Positions 12,186 through 26,300 of a stretch of 64,000 nt of DNA are shown here, piece by piece. The stretch spans positions 496,001-560,000 of the forward strand of contig ML133458.1 in the NCBI GenBank assembly GCA_003864495.1, in the 5' to 3' direction. This DNA is from Nemopilema nomurai (Eukaryota; Cnidaria; Scyphozoa; Rhizostomeae; Rhizostomatidae). The notes below the pieces were generated by a model. It was not told where the DNA came from. It ran no database searches and saw only the letters and a list, made by a program, of their open reading frames with translations. The first letter of the stretch is position 1. Each line of letters starts with the position of its first letter. The position numbers and the translations under genes are program-made.

Positions 12186-15100
12186 GCCAATAGCCTAAGG
12201 CTCTTTGTAACAAGGGGGGGGAAGTGATTAAACAGAAGGGGTCAAGGAAATATTGACTTGTTTTAGTTGGGATAGGTGAAAACTTTTACATTGAAAAGTT
12301 GCTTGAATATGGAAATGAAAGATCTAAATGCTTAAAAGAATATTTACGAAATGGAAACACAACATCAAGCTTTAACGGAGACACAGCTTTAAATGCAAAT
12401 TCTATATGCAAAGATGATTTCTTTATCGAATGTGATTTTATTACTTGTATTTAATACTTTCTGATTGACGTCATGTCACAAAGCTCATCTCTGTATCTTT
12501 AAATTCTTCATTCTGAAGAGTGATCGAGCCGGATGGGTAAGGAATTAGAATGTTGCTTACGTCTGGAAAATCAATTCAATAGCGTTATTCCTAGCTGAGG
12601 GTTTCCCTGGAAGGACGGATAATGGTTATTTCATTAAACGCCTATAAAAATCCACTGGCTTTCTCAAAAGACCGTGTATATCCATTTATGTTTGTTACAC
12701 TTTTGGCTAGAAGCATGAAACAGTAACGATAGAAAAGTAGAAAGCAAGAGCTCTTATATCCTTTATTTACAAATTATCTCTGCGCATTGCACGAATTCAG
12801 ATGATTTTACACTAAAATGAATCACTATGGAAGTTAGTTGAAAGAAAGAAAATCGACATGATTTCTGAGAAAGCTTTTTATTGAAACTACGAGTGTTTTA
12901 GAGGAGAGGCTAAAAGAAGGTTTATAGATAAGCAATTGGGATGAAAAACATGAGAAAACTTGTGCTTTTATTTTTCTAAAAAAGTCAAATATACCAGAGA
13001 TAATCAAGATATATCATACATAATCGCTACTATTCATCTCTTTGAATTCTGTCTTTGATTACCTTTCATCACAGAAATGGTTAAACTTTAAGTTTCCGTT
13101 TCCATCGAAGGTTTCTATTGCAAAGCACAGTTCTAGTTTCCAGCCTGTTAATTGCCTTGATTCAAAACAAGAGGTGCTGAAGATCAGATCGGTATTTCTG
13201 GATGGAGATCTTGAGCCTGACAGAAAGCCAGAAGCTTACAAATGGAGACATAACAGCAAGTAGCCAGAAAAAATTAACGAGACCATAAAGAATTTTAGGC
13301 CTTTATGTCTAGTAGGCCACATTGAGTTGGCGCCGTCCTTGTATCTAGGAGCTACAGCGAACTGAAGGGCCTAATTCGAGCTCGCATTGTGCAGACGAAG
13401 AGGGTTCTCTGCATTATAAACTGATTTGTGTTATACAGAATTATATTTGAGCGTCACCAGCTTCAGTTCACATGACATCAAAGCAGTTTCACTAGAAAGG
13501 ATTTCTTAAGTTTGCCCTGAGTAATCTTTGGATGCACCACTCTCTATAACCATGGCGTCTTGTTGACAGTGGGTAGTGAGACGTGAAGTGAAATTCTTCA
13601 AGCAGTGTCTGTTAGTCAAATAAATATCACTGAAAAAGAAACTTGACTTAACATGGTGGAACTGCTACTTAATATTTGTATTTATGTAACTCGAGCAACA
13701 ATAATCTTTTTCGACAGTTATTCTAAAAAATTTCCAAAATATTTTAATCATGAAGAGCACAATAATCGTTTGACTATGTAAGTGCACTAAATGCATCGTT
13801 TTTGTATATGAACCCTCAAACTAAAGCAAATTATGGAAAGAGTGACTATTTTAAAGCTAAGGAGAGCAAAGGAACTCAAATCGTGGCCATTGTAGTAATT
13901 TCATGCTTGCCAACCATATCTTTCCTACCCTATGTTGTAATTGTCTTCTATGTGCTGTGTATTCGGAGTTTCTTTAATGGATGGTAACTTTCATCATCTT
14001 GCCCCTTTATCAACAGCCAAAAATCAAATGAGAATCACTTTCGTATTCAAACGCTTAATATTACAGACAGTGAAACCCGCATCTTTTCAGAGCAAATGCG
14101 TGATAGCAAAAAGATAGTGAAAACAGAATATACCTCTTTTACCCCCACTGGCAGCCCCCCCCCCCCCTTTCTGTATGATTCCCTGGTAAAAGCCTAAAGT
14201 ATGTATACAAGCAATGTATGCATAAACAAAATGCGCAACAATAAAGCTGTTTATCGAAGTAAGCCGTTGTGTAGATTATGTGTATCATATGATAATATGT
14301 AGTATAATGTAATTTTCAAATATCATACATTACATTAATGAATTATTGTAACGGATCAGACAAGCAATAGTGATATGTTCAGGAGCTTATCGCCGATACC
14401 TAGAAGATGCAATGCCATGGTGCAAAAGGAAAAAGGCTGGTAAAGGCAATGACATCAATTGTAGAAAAAACATCACGAGTTGGCATCATGCTTGCGTGAA
14501 GATACCTTAGATTGTCTCGCCTGGCAAGATGGATCAACTAAGTTGGAGAAAGCTCCAACAAATAGGAATTATTCAACTAGGAATGAGAAGAATAATTCTT
14601 TTATAGGAGAGGAGGGCTAGAATCTTTGCGCAGTATCATAAGAGACTCCGAACATAATACGCACAGGAGAAAATGATCGTAATACTTCCAACATATTGGG
14701 CCTTAAAATCAAATTGTCGCTTCATAATGACGCTGATGAAAGTGCAAAGGGATAGTCAGATCATCAATTCCCCGTGTCCAGTTCTTAACAGCAAGCGCAA
14801 GAAAACTGCATTTTTGTTGACCCCCAGCCCCCTTCCCTTTTCGTTGTAGGTTCAGATAAGAGTGAAACATACTGAGAACGCAGGAATTCAATCATTAACC
14901 TTAGGAGATATCTGGTGCATTTTGCCTCGCAAATGTTTCATGCAAATTGAAATTCCGTGGCTCGGCAACGTCGCACGGAAATTTTAGTGGGTCTAAATGT
15001 AATGTTCCATGCAGTGCCTTGGTGGGTTGTACCGGGGTTAACAGCCAATGAAGATGACGATAATGACATGACGATTCTTGCCATTATGATGATTATATTG

Positions 15101-18100
15101 ATTATTATACATAACACTGGTACCAAAGAATAAATTGATGACTTTCTGTTGCTTACATGAGCAATATTTCATTTTGATGAGAAAACTCTTGGTAAAAGGG
15201 TGTGATGGAAATTCACCAAAATTCCGCGATCGCCGTCGAAAACGAACCAACAATCCCCTCTTCCCTCCATCTTGACCTGTCTTGAAAATTTGGACAAAAA
15301 TATATTTCAGAGCGAATGAATTGTGAGAATCCAATTAATAACCTGTTGTTATGTTTCACACCTTCACAATGTATATTTTATTCACATGTGATATATACTT
15401 GTTTCTTTTATAATAGACTAAGACCCAGTGCTTGTAGGCAGTCTCTATGCTCTTGGCCATTTTGCTAGCAAAGGTTTCTCACATGTTTATTAAGTAAAAC
15501 GTGCTAATTTGAGGAATGATAAATGATGGTGTAGTAAGTCCCATAAAAGCCTTGCTCCACACAACTGCATGTCAAGTGAAACGTTGAAAGTATAAAACGA
15601 TTATCAGTTTGAAGACTATTACGATATCGACCCGGAAAATTAAAACCCGTAAATTCTAAATGTTTCTTAGCTTTTTCAATTTGGGCGAATTTGTTTCTTA
15701 GCTTTCGAAGAATTAAGCCTACCGTTTCTTATACCGTGTTTCGTATAAAAAAATGGATGTATTAGTAGAGACTGTGTTTCAAAATGGAGGGTAAAGTCAC
15801 AAGGAAGGAGGACTTGAATCGTAAACAGGAACGAGAAGATAATTGGGGGCAAACAATCTATAAGCTGTATACTATTTGTATACTACATCGGCAGTTTCCC
15901 AATTATGGTATTTTTGTCCAACATCGTATTCTTAGTTTGCCAAACACAGACAGCTTTTTCCGAACACTCTTGAATAAAAACCTGCACGTCATGTTTGAGT
16001 GACTGGAAAAAATTCTGACAACGAGGCGTTAATATCGGGAACTTGCCAGAAGGTAGTTCGTCGATTGAGAGCTAAGCAATCGCGTTGGGTTCGCCTGTCT
16101 CAGATCTGACAACAAACATCGCAGGAGGATGTTGCAGGGATAATGGGAAACGAAGGTATATGCGTATGGATTTCCGTAAGTTTGCCATTAGGTTTTCAGC
16201 CCAATGGTCATTAACGGATTTGAGGTTGACATGTGCAAACAGCCAGCCCTCTACTCCGCCTTAAAACAATCTTACAACGCAATATACAGAGCCGTTAAAA
16301 TATGTCGCTGAAGGCACAGCAACCACATTTCACCCGATGGGGAAGTGTCTTTCATCAAAATAGAAATGTTGATATCTAGAGATGCTGAGTGATCAAAACT
16401 AAGTAGCTTGTGGCAGAAATGTATCACCAGCGTTCCAAGCCTTCTATTTGCCATGCTGCTTTCTGTCGATTATTTGGTCACTTCCATGGCAACGATGACG
16501 TCATAGACGACTTATGAATCAGTCACGTCAATCATCGTGATCATTGAGGAAGACGATCATATTGATGAGTAAAAGTTGGCTTGGGTCGTTGAATTCACTT
16601 TGATGATAATAGTAATAATCAGTATAAGTTCTTTACCAGCTCTCCTCCAGAACTACAACTTCAACCAAATGTCAAGGATAGCGCCTAGAGCAGTAGTGAC
16701 GTTCTTTATTGCCATTTTGAGACATCTTGTGCTCGGTGCAATACCAACACTGCAAAACTTTTCAAATCGAGACGCCCACAGAAGCTGGATGCTTAGAGAA
16801 CTAGAGAAGCCTCGCCTTGAGACACGCCCCAATTCAAAGCCGCCTGAGGCTGCTCTTTCTGCTACGCAAAGAAGACTTGTATAGCCACAAGTAAGCTGAG
16901 CTAAGCACCATGGTACTGCATCAACACCGAATAAGTATGAGGCAATCATTCACCGTCATCTACTTCAAATAACAATTTTGTTTGAACTATTTCTACGCTA
17001 AACAAAAATTGGTTAATTGAGGATTTGCTAAATTCCGCATAAATAATTTCTATAGAAATCAGAAAAGCTCCTTATCATTTGCTTCCATGCATTTGCATTA
17101 GCTAGTAAAAACAATTTTGCCAAACTCCGTAAAATAACTTTGTTTGATGTCATCAATGACAAGAAAAATGGTTCATGCGAATTGAGCATTCCTTTCTCCA
17201 GAAACGATGTAGCAGTTGAAAAATATGACACGTTTTTCTTTAGGGGGTGCTCAAAGACCAGAATTGAGGTTCAAATGAAAATTTTTCCACGAGAAGGGTT
17301 TGAGTTGGCATCCTATGAGCCATGCAAGGCCCTGTCCCTTTGGGGACCAGAGGGGTACCTGCTACTTCTCCCTCGCTATGTACAGACTTGGGCAGGAGGG
17401 CACATTGAGGTGATGAGCTTGGCAGTATCAAGAACGATCATCAATCCTTGATAATTGTGATCCATACATCGAGATGAAACAAGATTCCCATAATTGCAAT
17501 AATGGCAAATAAAGCACTTTGATAGGCTCTCGTCTTTTAGTCCATTAGCAGAGATCGTGATTTTGCTGTTACTCTGTGGGATAAATTAACTGCCTGGAAT
17601 TTGGTGGTGAACTAGATTTCTTTTAGATAGCTAAAATCAGCTCCGAACTATGACCTTGGAATATTGCATTATTTGCTTGTCTTTACAAAGGTTACTCAGC
17701 AGACACCTTCAGGGCCACAACACAATCTGTCCATTAAACGATAAAGTTTTAATGAAGCTCACTTCTTCACTTTACTAACCGTTATGCATAGAGATCAGGG
17801 CATCCTACTTGATATTTTGGAACTCAAACTGGTCGCATCAAAGGCTATCTACGGTAACCGTTTACGTGATATTAGTAAATAGCAATACAAAGCAAAAGGG
17901 GCGGGCCTTATGAGACGAAACGTCATTTAGCTTTGGCAATACAAGGAGAAAATTGCGCAGTTAGGGAAGCAGCAGTTGTACCACCCAGCCAGTCTTAGGG
18001 TAGGGCCCAGGAAGCCTTAGTGAGAGGCAAGGGGTATGGCCTTCAACAACCAAGCAACCTTGCTCTTGCGCAATATATAGTATTACCCATTTTATCTTTT

Positions 18101-20047
18101 TGCGTATGTAGGGTAGAAGCACCACAGTGGTAATAATTTTGCTGGAATCTAAATCTACTTGTTTAAAAAAATTTGAAGTCATGAATTAATGCATGCGGCT
18201 GTTTAGATGGGACCCCTGAGCGAATTCATATCAAAAGATACGTATAAAAAACATGGGTGGAAACACTAACCAATAACCAAAAGTCTCCTAAAAAGAGAGG
18301 GGCAAATGAGAAGGCCAACAAAAATTCTGGGGCGAGAACAGAAAATCCTTGGACCCCTCTAGCCCCTTGTCCATCAAGGTTCGGGGCCCCTCCTTTCATG
18401 ACTTCCAATACCATTGTCATCGACTTACCTTTGATAAATGCATTCCGCAATTGGTAATACTTAAGAAAACCCATTGAGGTTACAGAAGTCCAAAGCCATC
18501 AAATCTTTTTTGGCCCTCTAGGTAAGGCGAATGAGTGCAAGAAAGTATTCATCTTTTCTCGAGCTAAAACGAACTATTGGAAACTGAGACTAAGAAAGAA
18601 AGCAGGTCTTGTTCAAGCCATTTAAACTCAAAATGTTGTTAGAAACCGAGGACCCCGGTTAGAGAAACCGACGGTTTAACCACCGTTTGGCGCCAGTAAC
18701 ATGCAAATTTCACTTGCATCATTGCTTTTTAACTTTGAAAACACTTATTAACGAAGAAACGGTATAAATGACCCTGTGTCATAGCAGTAAAAGTTTGATC
18801 ATGACGACTGTCACTATGATTATAGTGAAACGTGTATGGAGATGAAATGTGTATGGGATGGTGATGCTAATGAAATTCTGTTTACCTTGATGCAAGTGAT
18901 GCAAGAAATGCGACGGCCGCAGAAGAAGATTGCGACCATGATAGGAAGATCACATTAACAAAGCATTCCAATTCCTAAACTTCTAAATTTGTTGCAAAAA
19001 ATGACCGCTCAACATTTCTTATTGATACGCTCTGAACCTTCTTACCGTTTAAAACTTTCCACAAACTGATCCCTAACTTCGGTTTATGCTCCACTGAAAC
19101 TCGACGCCCGTCTAAAAGTAAACGCCCAATGAAAATAAACGCTCCTCCCAAAATAAACGCCCTTTAGAAAATAAACGCTCCTATCAAAACAAACGCTCTT
19201 GAAGTTTTCAAGATTTTTTGTTTCCGTACAAGAGCAAATGATTCTCTTTTTGCCTCAAGAAAGTATCTTTACCTCATGAAGATGCTAAAACCCCTATTCA
19301 ATCTGTCAGTCGCCTGTACAACCTGAGCAAGTGTCTTTGGTGACAGCAAGGGCTAACTTGTCAGCAAGTTTGAAAGGGGGAGTTGAGAAACGATTTGTTG
19401 TCTCGTTAACGGAAATTTCCGCTTTCAATTAACACCAAATGACAAGAAGAAGATTCCTCTAAAAGAGAACAAAACTCACTCCGTAAATAATTGTTAGCCT
19501 CGAAGCATGCAGCCACGCTTTGCACGAGTAAAGATGCTCAAGAAGCACTTGGAAATGCGATTCTTTGATTATGTTGTGTTTGACCTGCTGATGCGCACTC
19601 TCTAGAGCTGATTAGGTGGGTCTGGTCAATGATAAAATCTGTCCCTTTTGGCTTCAATGAAGCCCTCGATATGGTAATAGGCGTGCACCTTTCAGCAACT
19701 GTAAAGACCAGAGCGGATCAGTGTCAACAATATCCGGTAAACAGACCATTATACGACCGCCTGCCTAGCGACTTTCTGCGTTGTCTGACAAACCCAGCTG
19801 TGTGTACGATCAATAGATTCCATTAGCTTTATTTGAGCTGGATTTTACCACACTGACAATATAGTTACCGTGGAAGGAATCGATGGTTCACTTATCGTCT
19901 TGCTCTTCCACTGAGTACCAGGCTTAGAAAGAAGGGCCGAGCAACAGGCACCGAACTCGGACTGGGCTTCAGTCACTCAACAGGTCCACCAGCTTAAAGT
20001 GGTGCTCACTCTTACATCGTCACCTGCATTAATCTGGGTGATTTTCT
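12186..20047. other. No gene recognised; NK4 5' flank at the right end
   Basis: Short open frames only. It holds a 13-bp C run (14155-14167) and the AATAAACGC cluster. The last kilobases would be the upstream regulatory region of NK4 if the proposed first exon is right. Confidence 0.45.
19115..19200. repeat. AATAAACGC-type short repeat cluster
   Basis: Five irregularly spaced copies of A(A/G)(T/C)AAACGCYC within 85 bp, with spacing of about 15-20 bp. Confidence 0.7.
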
Positions 20048-20315
20048 ATGGACCAAAGAAAAAGTAGAGAATTGAATCTCGAGCCAATATCATCATCTTT
20101 TCTTGTTGAACACATTTTGAGGCGGAGCGATACAAGCCCTTTTGACAATCAAATGGAAAACCCTCAAGTCCACATGAAGAGCCAGGGAGACATAAACGTA
20201 CACACCGGCATGGACTATGACAATTTGGCGGGGACATGTACCAACGAAGACTTCAGTGGACTAAGCTGTATGGTGGCTGAGGCAGAAATCAAGGGTGCTA
20301 GGGATTTCGCCAAAG
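20048..20315 (+). CDS. NK4: Proposed first coding exon of NK4 with tinman/eh1-like motif
   Basis: An ATG opens a 120-codon frame. I end the exon at 20315, where AAG|GTATAC makes a donor in phase 1; exon 2 (26740, acceptor TTCCGCAG) also starts in phase 1, so the joint codon is GTT. The encoded N-terminus has [12 protein letters not shown] at residues ~15-26. This resembles the tinman/eh1-type repressor motif (FSVKDIL in Nkx2-5, SFLIQDIL in Nkx3) that sits near the N-terminus of NK proteins. An acidic, low-complexity linker follows, as in NK4 proteins. The intron would be 6.4 kb. The motif match is partial (F-x-V-x-x-I-L), so the exon could belong elsewhere or other exons may lie between. Confidence 0.6.
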
Positions 20316-23300
20316 GTATACGCACAGTTCTAGGCGTTCATGCTGCGTGGTTAATGTGTGCTTTGCTCATATTTTCAGGTTTCCCGTTCATCCATTTGCT
20401 CCATGTCTAACCGGACATGTATGTACTGTGGAGCCATGTAAAAGTGTACATTACTCAAACTTTGATGTATAGAATTTCAGGTGATTCAGCATTCCTTGAA
20501 AGGATGTTGTTGAAAATAAGGGTCGTTTGACACTTCATTTCGGATAGTTTTGTTCGTTTGGCAATCATGTGAATTAACAGCAAGACACAAATACATTCCC
20601 CTCTTGTATCAAACATTTAGCAACATCAACCATCGAATATTTTTCAATCGAAAGGCTAAAAAAGGCTTAATAAGGGGCTGGAATTTGTTTTTCGCGTTCT
20701 AGTCCTTTCTTGTTTTCCAATAATCAAAAGTGTAAGAGTCAAGCAAATATGACCATTTCGATAACCTTTTGGTTACACATTGTCGCATTGTAGAAAGCAC
20801 GCTTCGAATACGAAGGGTATTTTCCTTTATACGGAGTTTCCGTCCCGTTCTGCCGATGATTAATATTTTGTCTCCTACGTCAATATTTTATGAAGTTAAG
20901 AAAACATTTTTTTGAAAGTTTTGATCGTGTATTGACACGCACAACAACGATTCTCAAAAATGTTACAAGCAGAATGAATTTCATGTCTCCGTAAAAAAAA
21001 TGATTGCAGGGATTGAAAATTTCTTGGGAAAAACAAGTGAAAATCAAGATATAACAATCACAGAAGACTAAATATTTAAGAATACTAAGAATACAAAGAA
21101 TTCTAAGACAAGACCAAATCACATCCTGAAAGTAATTACAAATGCTATTGTGGACAAACTTTAATTGCGAAGAGGCGGGTAGGCATGTCGAGCAAATCTG
21201 GTATTTCCAATGAAATAAGGTGGTCATTTTTCCTATTATGGCCCAAGCTTACATGATTTTCGCAGCCCATTTGGTATAATGATTTGTTTCTAAGAGATCA
21301 GAGGCCTAATGCAGGGAATATACTCGAACTGTATTTCACAAACGCTGATTTTCCTTCTTCCAGCGCAGTGTAACTAAACCATCCTGTTACTCCCTCAATC
21401 AAGTTTTTCTATCCTGTGTTGCGCGAAATTTGAATAAAAGAGAAAATTTAAAACATGCCTTTCGTCATTCATACAAATTAACATATATTCAATGATTCCG
21501 TCTTTAGCTATTTCATTGGAGTTTTCCTGGATAGAAAGTATTTGAGTTTTGAAACAACAAGAACAGTATTGTATAAATGATGAACTAGGGAAATTCTTTA
21601 TAACTAGCATTCTTTAGGTTTAAGCTACGAGGGAGTAACTTGCGTTTAATTAGAGACTTTTCGTTAGAAGTAGTATCTATTCACTAGGAATTGGTATTTA
21701 CGGGTGATACAAATTGTATCATTTTGATTTAGCACGGATAGGAAGTCAATAAGCAGGCAGAACGCTTGCCGAAAAGAGCCTAGGCATCATTTCAGCCTGT
21801 ATTTTCACCTTTGATATTGAAAGCCCTACGAAAACCACTTTCACCACCAAATATATCCATCTCACTTCCTTAAAGTTCATTGTCAAAGGCTCCATCGCAA
21901 GAGCAAATTATCGATAACCATCAACTCTAATTTTAAAAGGTTGTAAACAAGACTGACAGAGATTTAGCATTTTATCACAACACGCTACAGAAATCTGACA
22001 GAACACCATAAGAGCACTCTATCTTCCTTTTGTTCATCTAATCTTTGATACTTGAATATACTCAACTGGCATCATGAGAGGGTTTTGCGAAAAAGTAAAT
22101 GTTTATCACATGTCCATGGCTGGACCTCATAAGAAGAACGTTACGGATTGATTGTGTGTTCTTCGAAATTTTTGTTGAAAAGCATCGTTTTCAGAGTACA
22201 AGTCTTTGCTACCAAAGTAATGGCTGTTATAATGAACATATCGAGAGCTATTTGGTGCTGTATATATTGAGGTTATGGAAAAGAAAGCGCTTGGATGGGA
22301 TCATGCTCGACGAGTATGTTTGGGACAAGATGTTTTTGTGTATGTTAATCGATTGTAAATAATTTGGTTCTTTGAAATCAGGAGCAACGTGTCAAAACAA
22401 ACAGCTGTATAGACAGAATGCTCTTTGGATTTGATACAGTCGCAACCTACCACGAACTGACCCTAATCAGAGTACCTTAAGCTTACTTTCCAACACGTAG
22501 GGAAATCGTGCATTTGTTGTTAAACAAATTTAACATCTATATGAAGCAGCTAATAAGAATGCAGTTTGCGTGTTACAGTTTATTTAGAATTGTTGATGGA
22601 AATCATGTTTGAAAAGATAAATCATATTTTCCTAAAGCTACTGTCGAAAAATAAGCTCCTGCCTCTATCTTGGCTTTAGTCGGAGACAAATCATAAGTAG
22701 AGGCAAGATCAACTACAATTTTAAATTTTCTTGCTATACATTTTACATTATACAATTTGCTTGTTACAATGATTACCCTTAAATGTCAATAGAATTGTTA
22801 TGGAATAGTGATCTTTAGCATAAATCTTTGAGAAAAGCATTGAATACCTTTTAGTCGCTCTCTGTAGAGCGTAGGAGGTAACTTTTACATAAATAGCAAA
22901 AAGGATACCTTCGAGCAAGAAAGATATTAACTCTCAACTGGATAGTTGAATTTTAAACTCCACGGTGAAGCGGTTCTTGTGAAAACATTTTAAATACCTC
23001 AAATCCACCTACTTTTCTAATCGTTCCAAACTTCTTCATAATTTACTATATCTTGTCCATTTCATCTGGCTTAATCCAGATATTGTCATCAATTTTCCGG
23101 AACAATTATTTTATCAGGTTGGCAATAAGAACTTTGTCAAGACAAGGCAATGCATTAAAAGATAGACCAGCGTATAGATTCATGGTGATGAACCGTAGAA
23201 ATTAATTATTGAATCAAAGGAACATCTGTTGTCTGAAAATATTGCATGAAACCTCTTTTTCTACACATTTCTGACCACATCATCAAAACCATGACAATGT

Positions 23301-26300
23301 CATTTCACAAACACTTCAATATTGCGGCTAAAGATTTCATAAACTATGTGGGCAATTTTCATAGCGGAAGCAAGCGGAAACAACTTTGTTTTATCAATAT
23401 AAAACATGGCTTGATTGTACAAAAGAATGATTTACGTCAGCAGTATTGAGCCAAATAACCTGCAAACCATGTCTTATACCATAAAAGGTCCTCCTTTTGC
23501 TTCTCATTTACTACTCACTTATTATAATGTGTACCAGATAAGATGAGGTAATGGGACTTTTACGAGCTCTTCTATTTTCCAACTGGGCAGCTTGCTTACA
23601 CTGATTGATCATACTTTCTAAATCATACTCTAACTTTTTGACGCGCTAAACATTGCTCTCGTTAGTATGTCGCTGCAACCATTTCTTAGCTCTCCGTCTT
23701 TTTCGCCTAGTCGCTGGCAATGTTTTCTTTTGGTGCCATACCCATGTGATATTATACAGCGAGAGCTGGAAATAGTTCTCATTTACGGGGAAATATTGAT
23801 CTACATATGAGAAAGGTCCTTTTTAGTATGACTAGTAAGTAAACCATTGTTGTACGAAGTTTTCAAGCGCTTCCATAGATGTAAAAAAATATATTGTACA
23901 TTATGAGATGGAATCGGAGTTTTACTTCAACATGTAACAATGTTTTCCGACTTCTTGTCTGTTTCAAAGAAGGTGTTCTTCAATCCATAAAACAATTCGG
24001 TCAGACGGTGAAAGACTTTAATTTTTGACTAAAGACTAAATAACTTATTCAAAACACTGATAACATTTTCCTAAAAGAAGAAAGAAACTTGACTGAGACA
24101 TTGCTTGGAGCACCCACTCGAGAGACGAAGTTAGTGGAGTCTTATGTTATTGAGAAGGCTTTGCATCAGAGTATCTATTGCCATCCACAAGAAGCGTGCT
24201 TCAAATTAGGCAGTGGCTTTGTTTGGGTCCCCATAAGCTTGAACTAAGACGTTTTAGTGCTGCTTATAGAAATCAATTTGGACACCTTTCTGTACGTTTG
24301 CTTATCTAAAATGTCTTTAGGCCAAATCCCATCTGTACAAACAAGCACATCTCGTGTATCTCAGCTGTCTGTTATGGGATTTTTGTTGAAGCGAATTTTC
24401 TGGTTTATCAATGAAGTTGTTTGCCTGCAGTAGTCATAAAGGCAAACTTCAAACATCGTAATCAAATCTTCCATCATCTCAGTTTGAATGCTCTGCAATT
24501 TGACATAGCTGTACAATCGTTTGCCTTTGCTGTGAATTAGTTGCCATGTCTCTGTTTTGATAGGCCTTTCAAAATTCACTGAGCAGGTTCATTTAAGATA
24601 TACACGGATCTCCTTGTTTATTTTTCTGTATTAAAGACTCCAATTAGACTGAGACCATATTCATGACACGTTTATAGAATCATGGTTTGTACTCAGAGTG
24701 GGTCGAGGACGCGTTAAGCATTAAAACTAGTTGCCTCTTGAGGCAGTTAAGTCGCAACACTTGATTTATAAACATTTTTAGACTGATAAATATTCTACAG
24801 AGTAAGCAAAGGAATTTTAACAGGTTCCCTTTGATGAAATGCCGTGATTACATACAGGCAAATTAACATTTCTGATAAGTAGCGAAGAAATTACCATTTT
24901 TTCGCATGCATCTTAAAAGTATCAGATCAGACCAAAGTAACGCATGTACACAATCCTTGGTAGCCCCTATATGCAACAAGGGAAATGAGATTTGAGGATA
25001 CAATGACACTGGTGACGATAGTGTGAAGGTAAAAATGGTCGCCACGAGGGAAAGGAAGACGATGGGGATGTTTCTTCAGGTAACACGAAGGCAATCAATG
25101 ATGAGATAAATGCCTCGTGTAAAGCCCATTGCATCGCCATTTATCGCAAGTTTGTGTCCCACTCTTAGATGTGGTCTACAAAGGAGTTAGTTTTCTCATC
25201 ATGGACACAGCTAAAGGATTTCTTGGTTTTTTTTGCGATTAAGGGCCTGCTTGCTTTAGCCTGCTTAGTCGCCTAGATGAGTTTGTTGATTCACTCTGTC
25301 TATTTTTTCAATATGTTTCGTGCAATGCTGATAGCTTGAATTCAAAACTAGAACAAACTTCAGCGGGAGCCAAATATGAGGAAAGGAGAAAATGGGAATT
25401 CACGAATAAAATTGCTCTCACGGCGCGCAAGTGAAAATTCATAGGCGCAACTTCTACAGAACCAGCCAGACAAAAGTCGCCTAAAAGTGATACTTCGTTC
25501 AAATTAGGAACTATTATCAATAGGATAGGTAAGACAAATGCAAGATGGATGCAAAGCCTGCCGGGTAAATGGTCTGCATTTGCATAGCCTGGAAGTATTT
25601 GCTGTAAACAGTTTCGTATCAAGTCTTGAATTAGTATTTTGTGATATCATAAATCTTGAGAAATGCTGGGGTGGTTTCTAAAAACTTCCCAGTTGAATAA
25701 AAGTATTGAAAGAAATCAGACGACCAGTGTCGACTCTTAAGGCCTATATCAAGCAGCCATCTCGGTTTTCTCAACTTAACATTCATTGATATTTTTCAAT
25801 ATCATTTTCAAAGTCCTTGTGAGAATCTCAAGAGCCGGCTCCGAATGATGTCATTTGCATTCACGGAGCAAATAAACGTTTTCCTTTTTATTTACATATT
25901 ATGTTTCAAAAGTGAAAGGATTCCTTAAAGTACGCTTGAATAAAGCAATATCATACTCTATTGCCAAAAATACACGAACTCCTTGCCTTTGGAAATTTAT
26001 TTTAGCCAAGTCAATTTTAGTTTCTCAGACCGCATGTTGAATTCACTGAGATTTTGCAAGACTCTTGAGGTGTAAAGCTTCGGACTATTTCACGGTGATG
26101 CACATATCCTTAGGCCAAGTCTGGCAGTCATTGAACCCCCTAGCTTGTTGCCTTCAAGTTAAAGGTGGCCTAATTGTACGCCAAATCAACATTGCCTTCG
26201 ACTGTGAAGAAATGCAAAAACATTCTATCTTGAACAAACAAAGCTTCCCTTGAGAAATCCGTACACGCTTGTAGCACAAAAGTTTAGAAAATGTTTGGCA

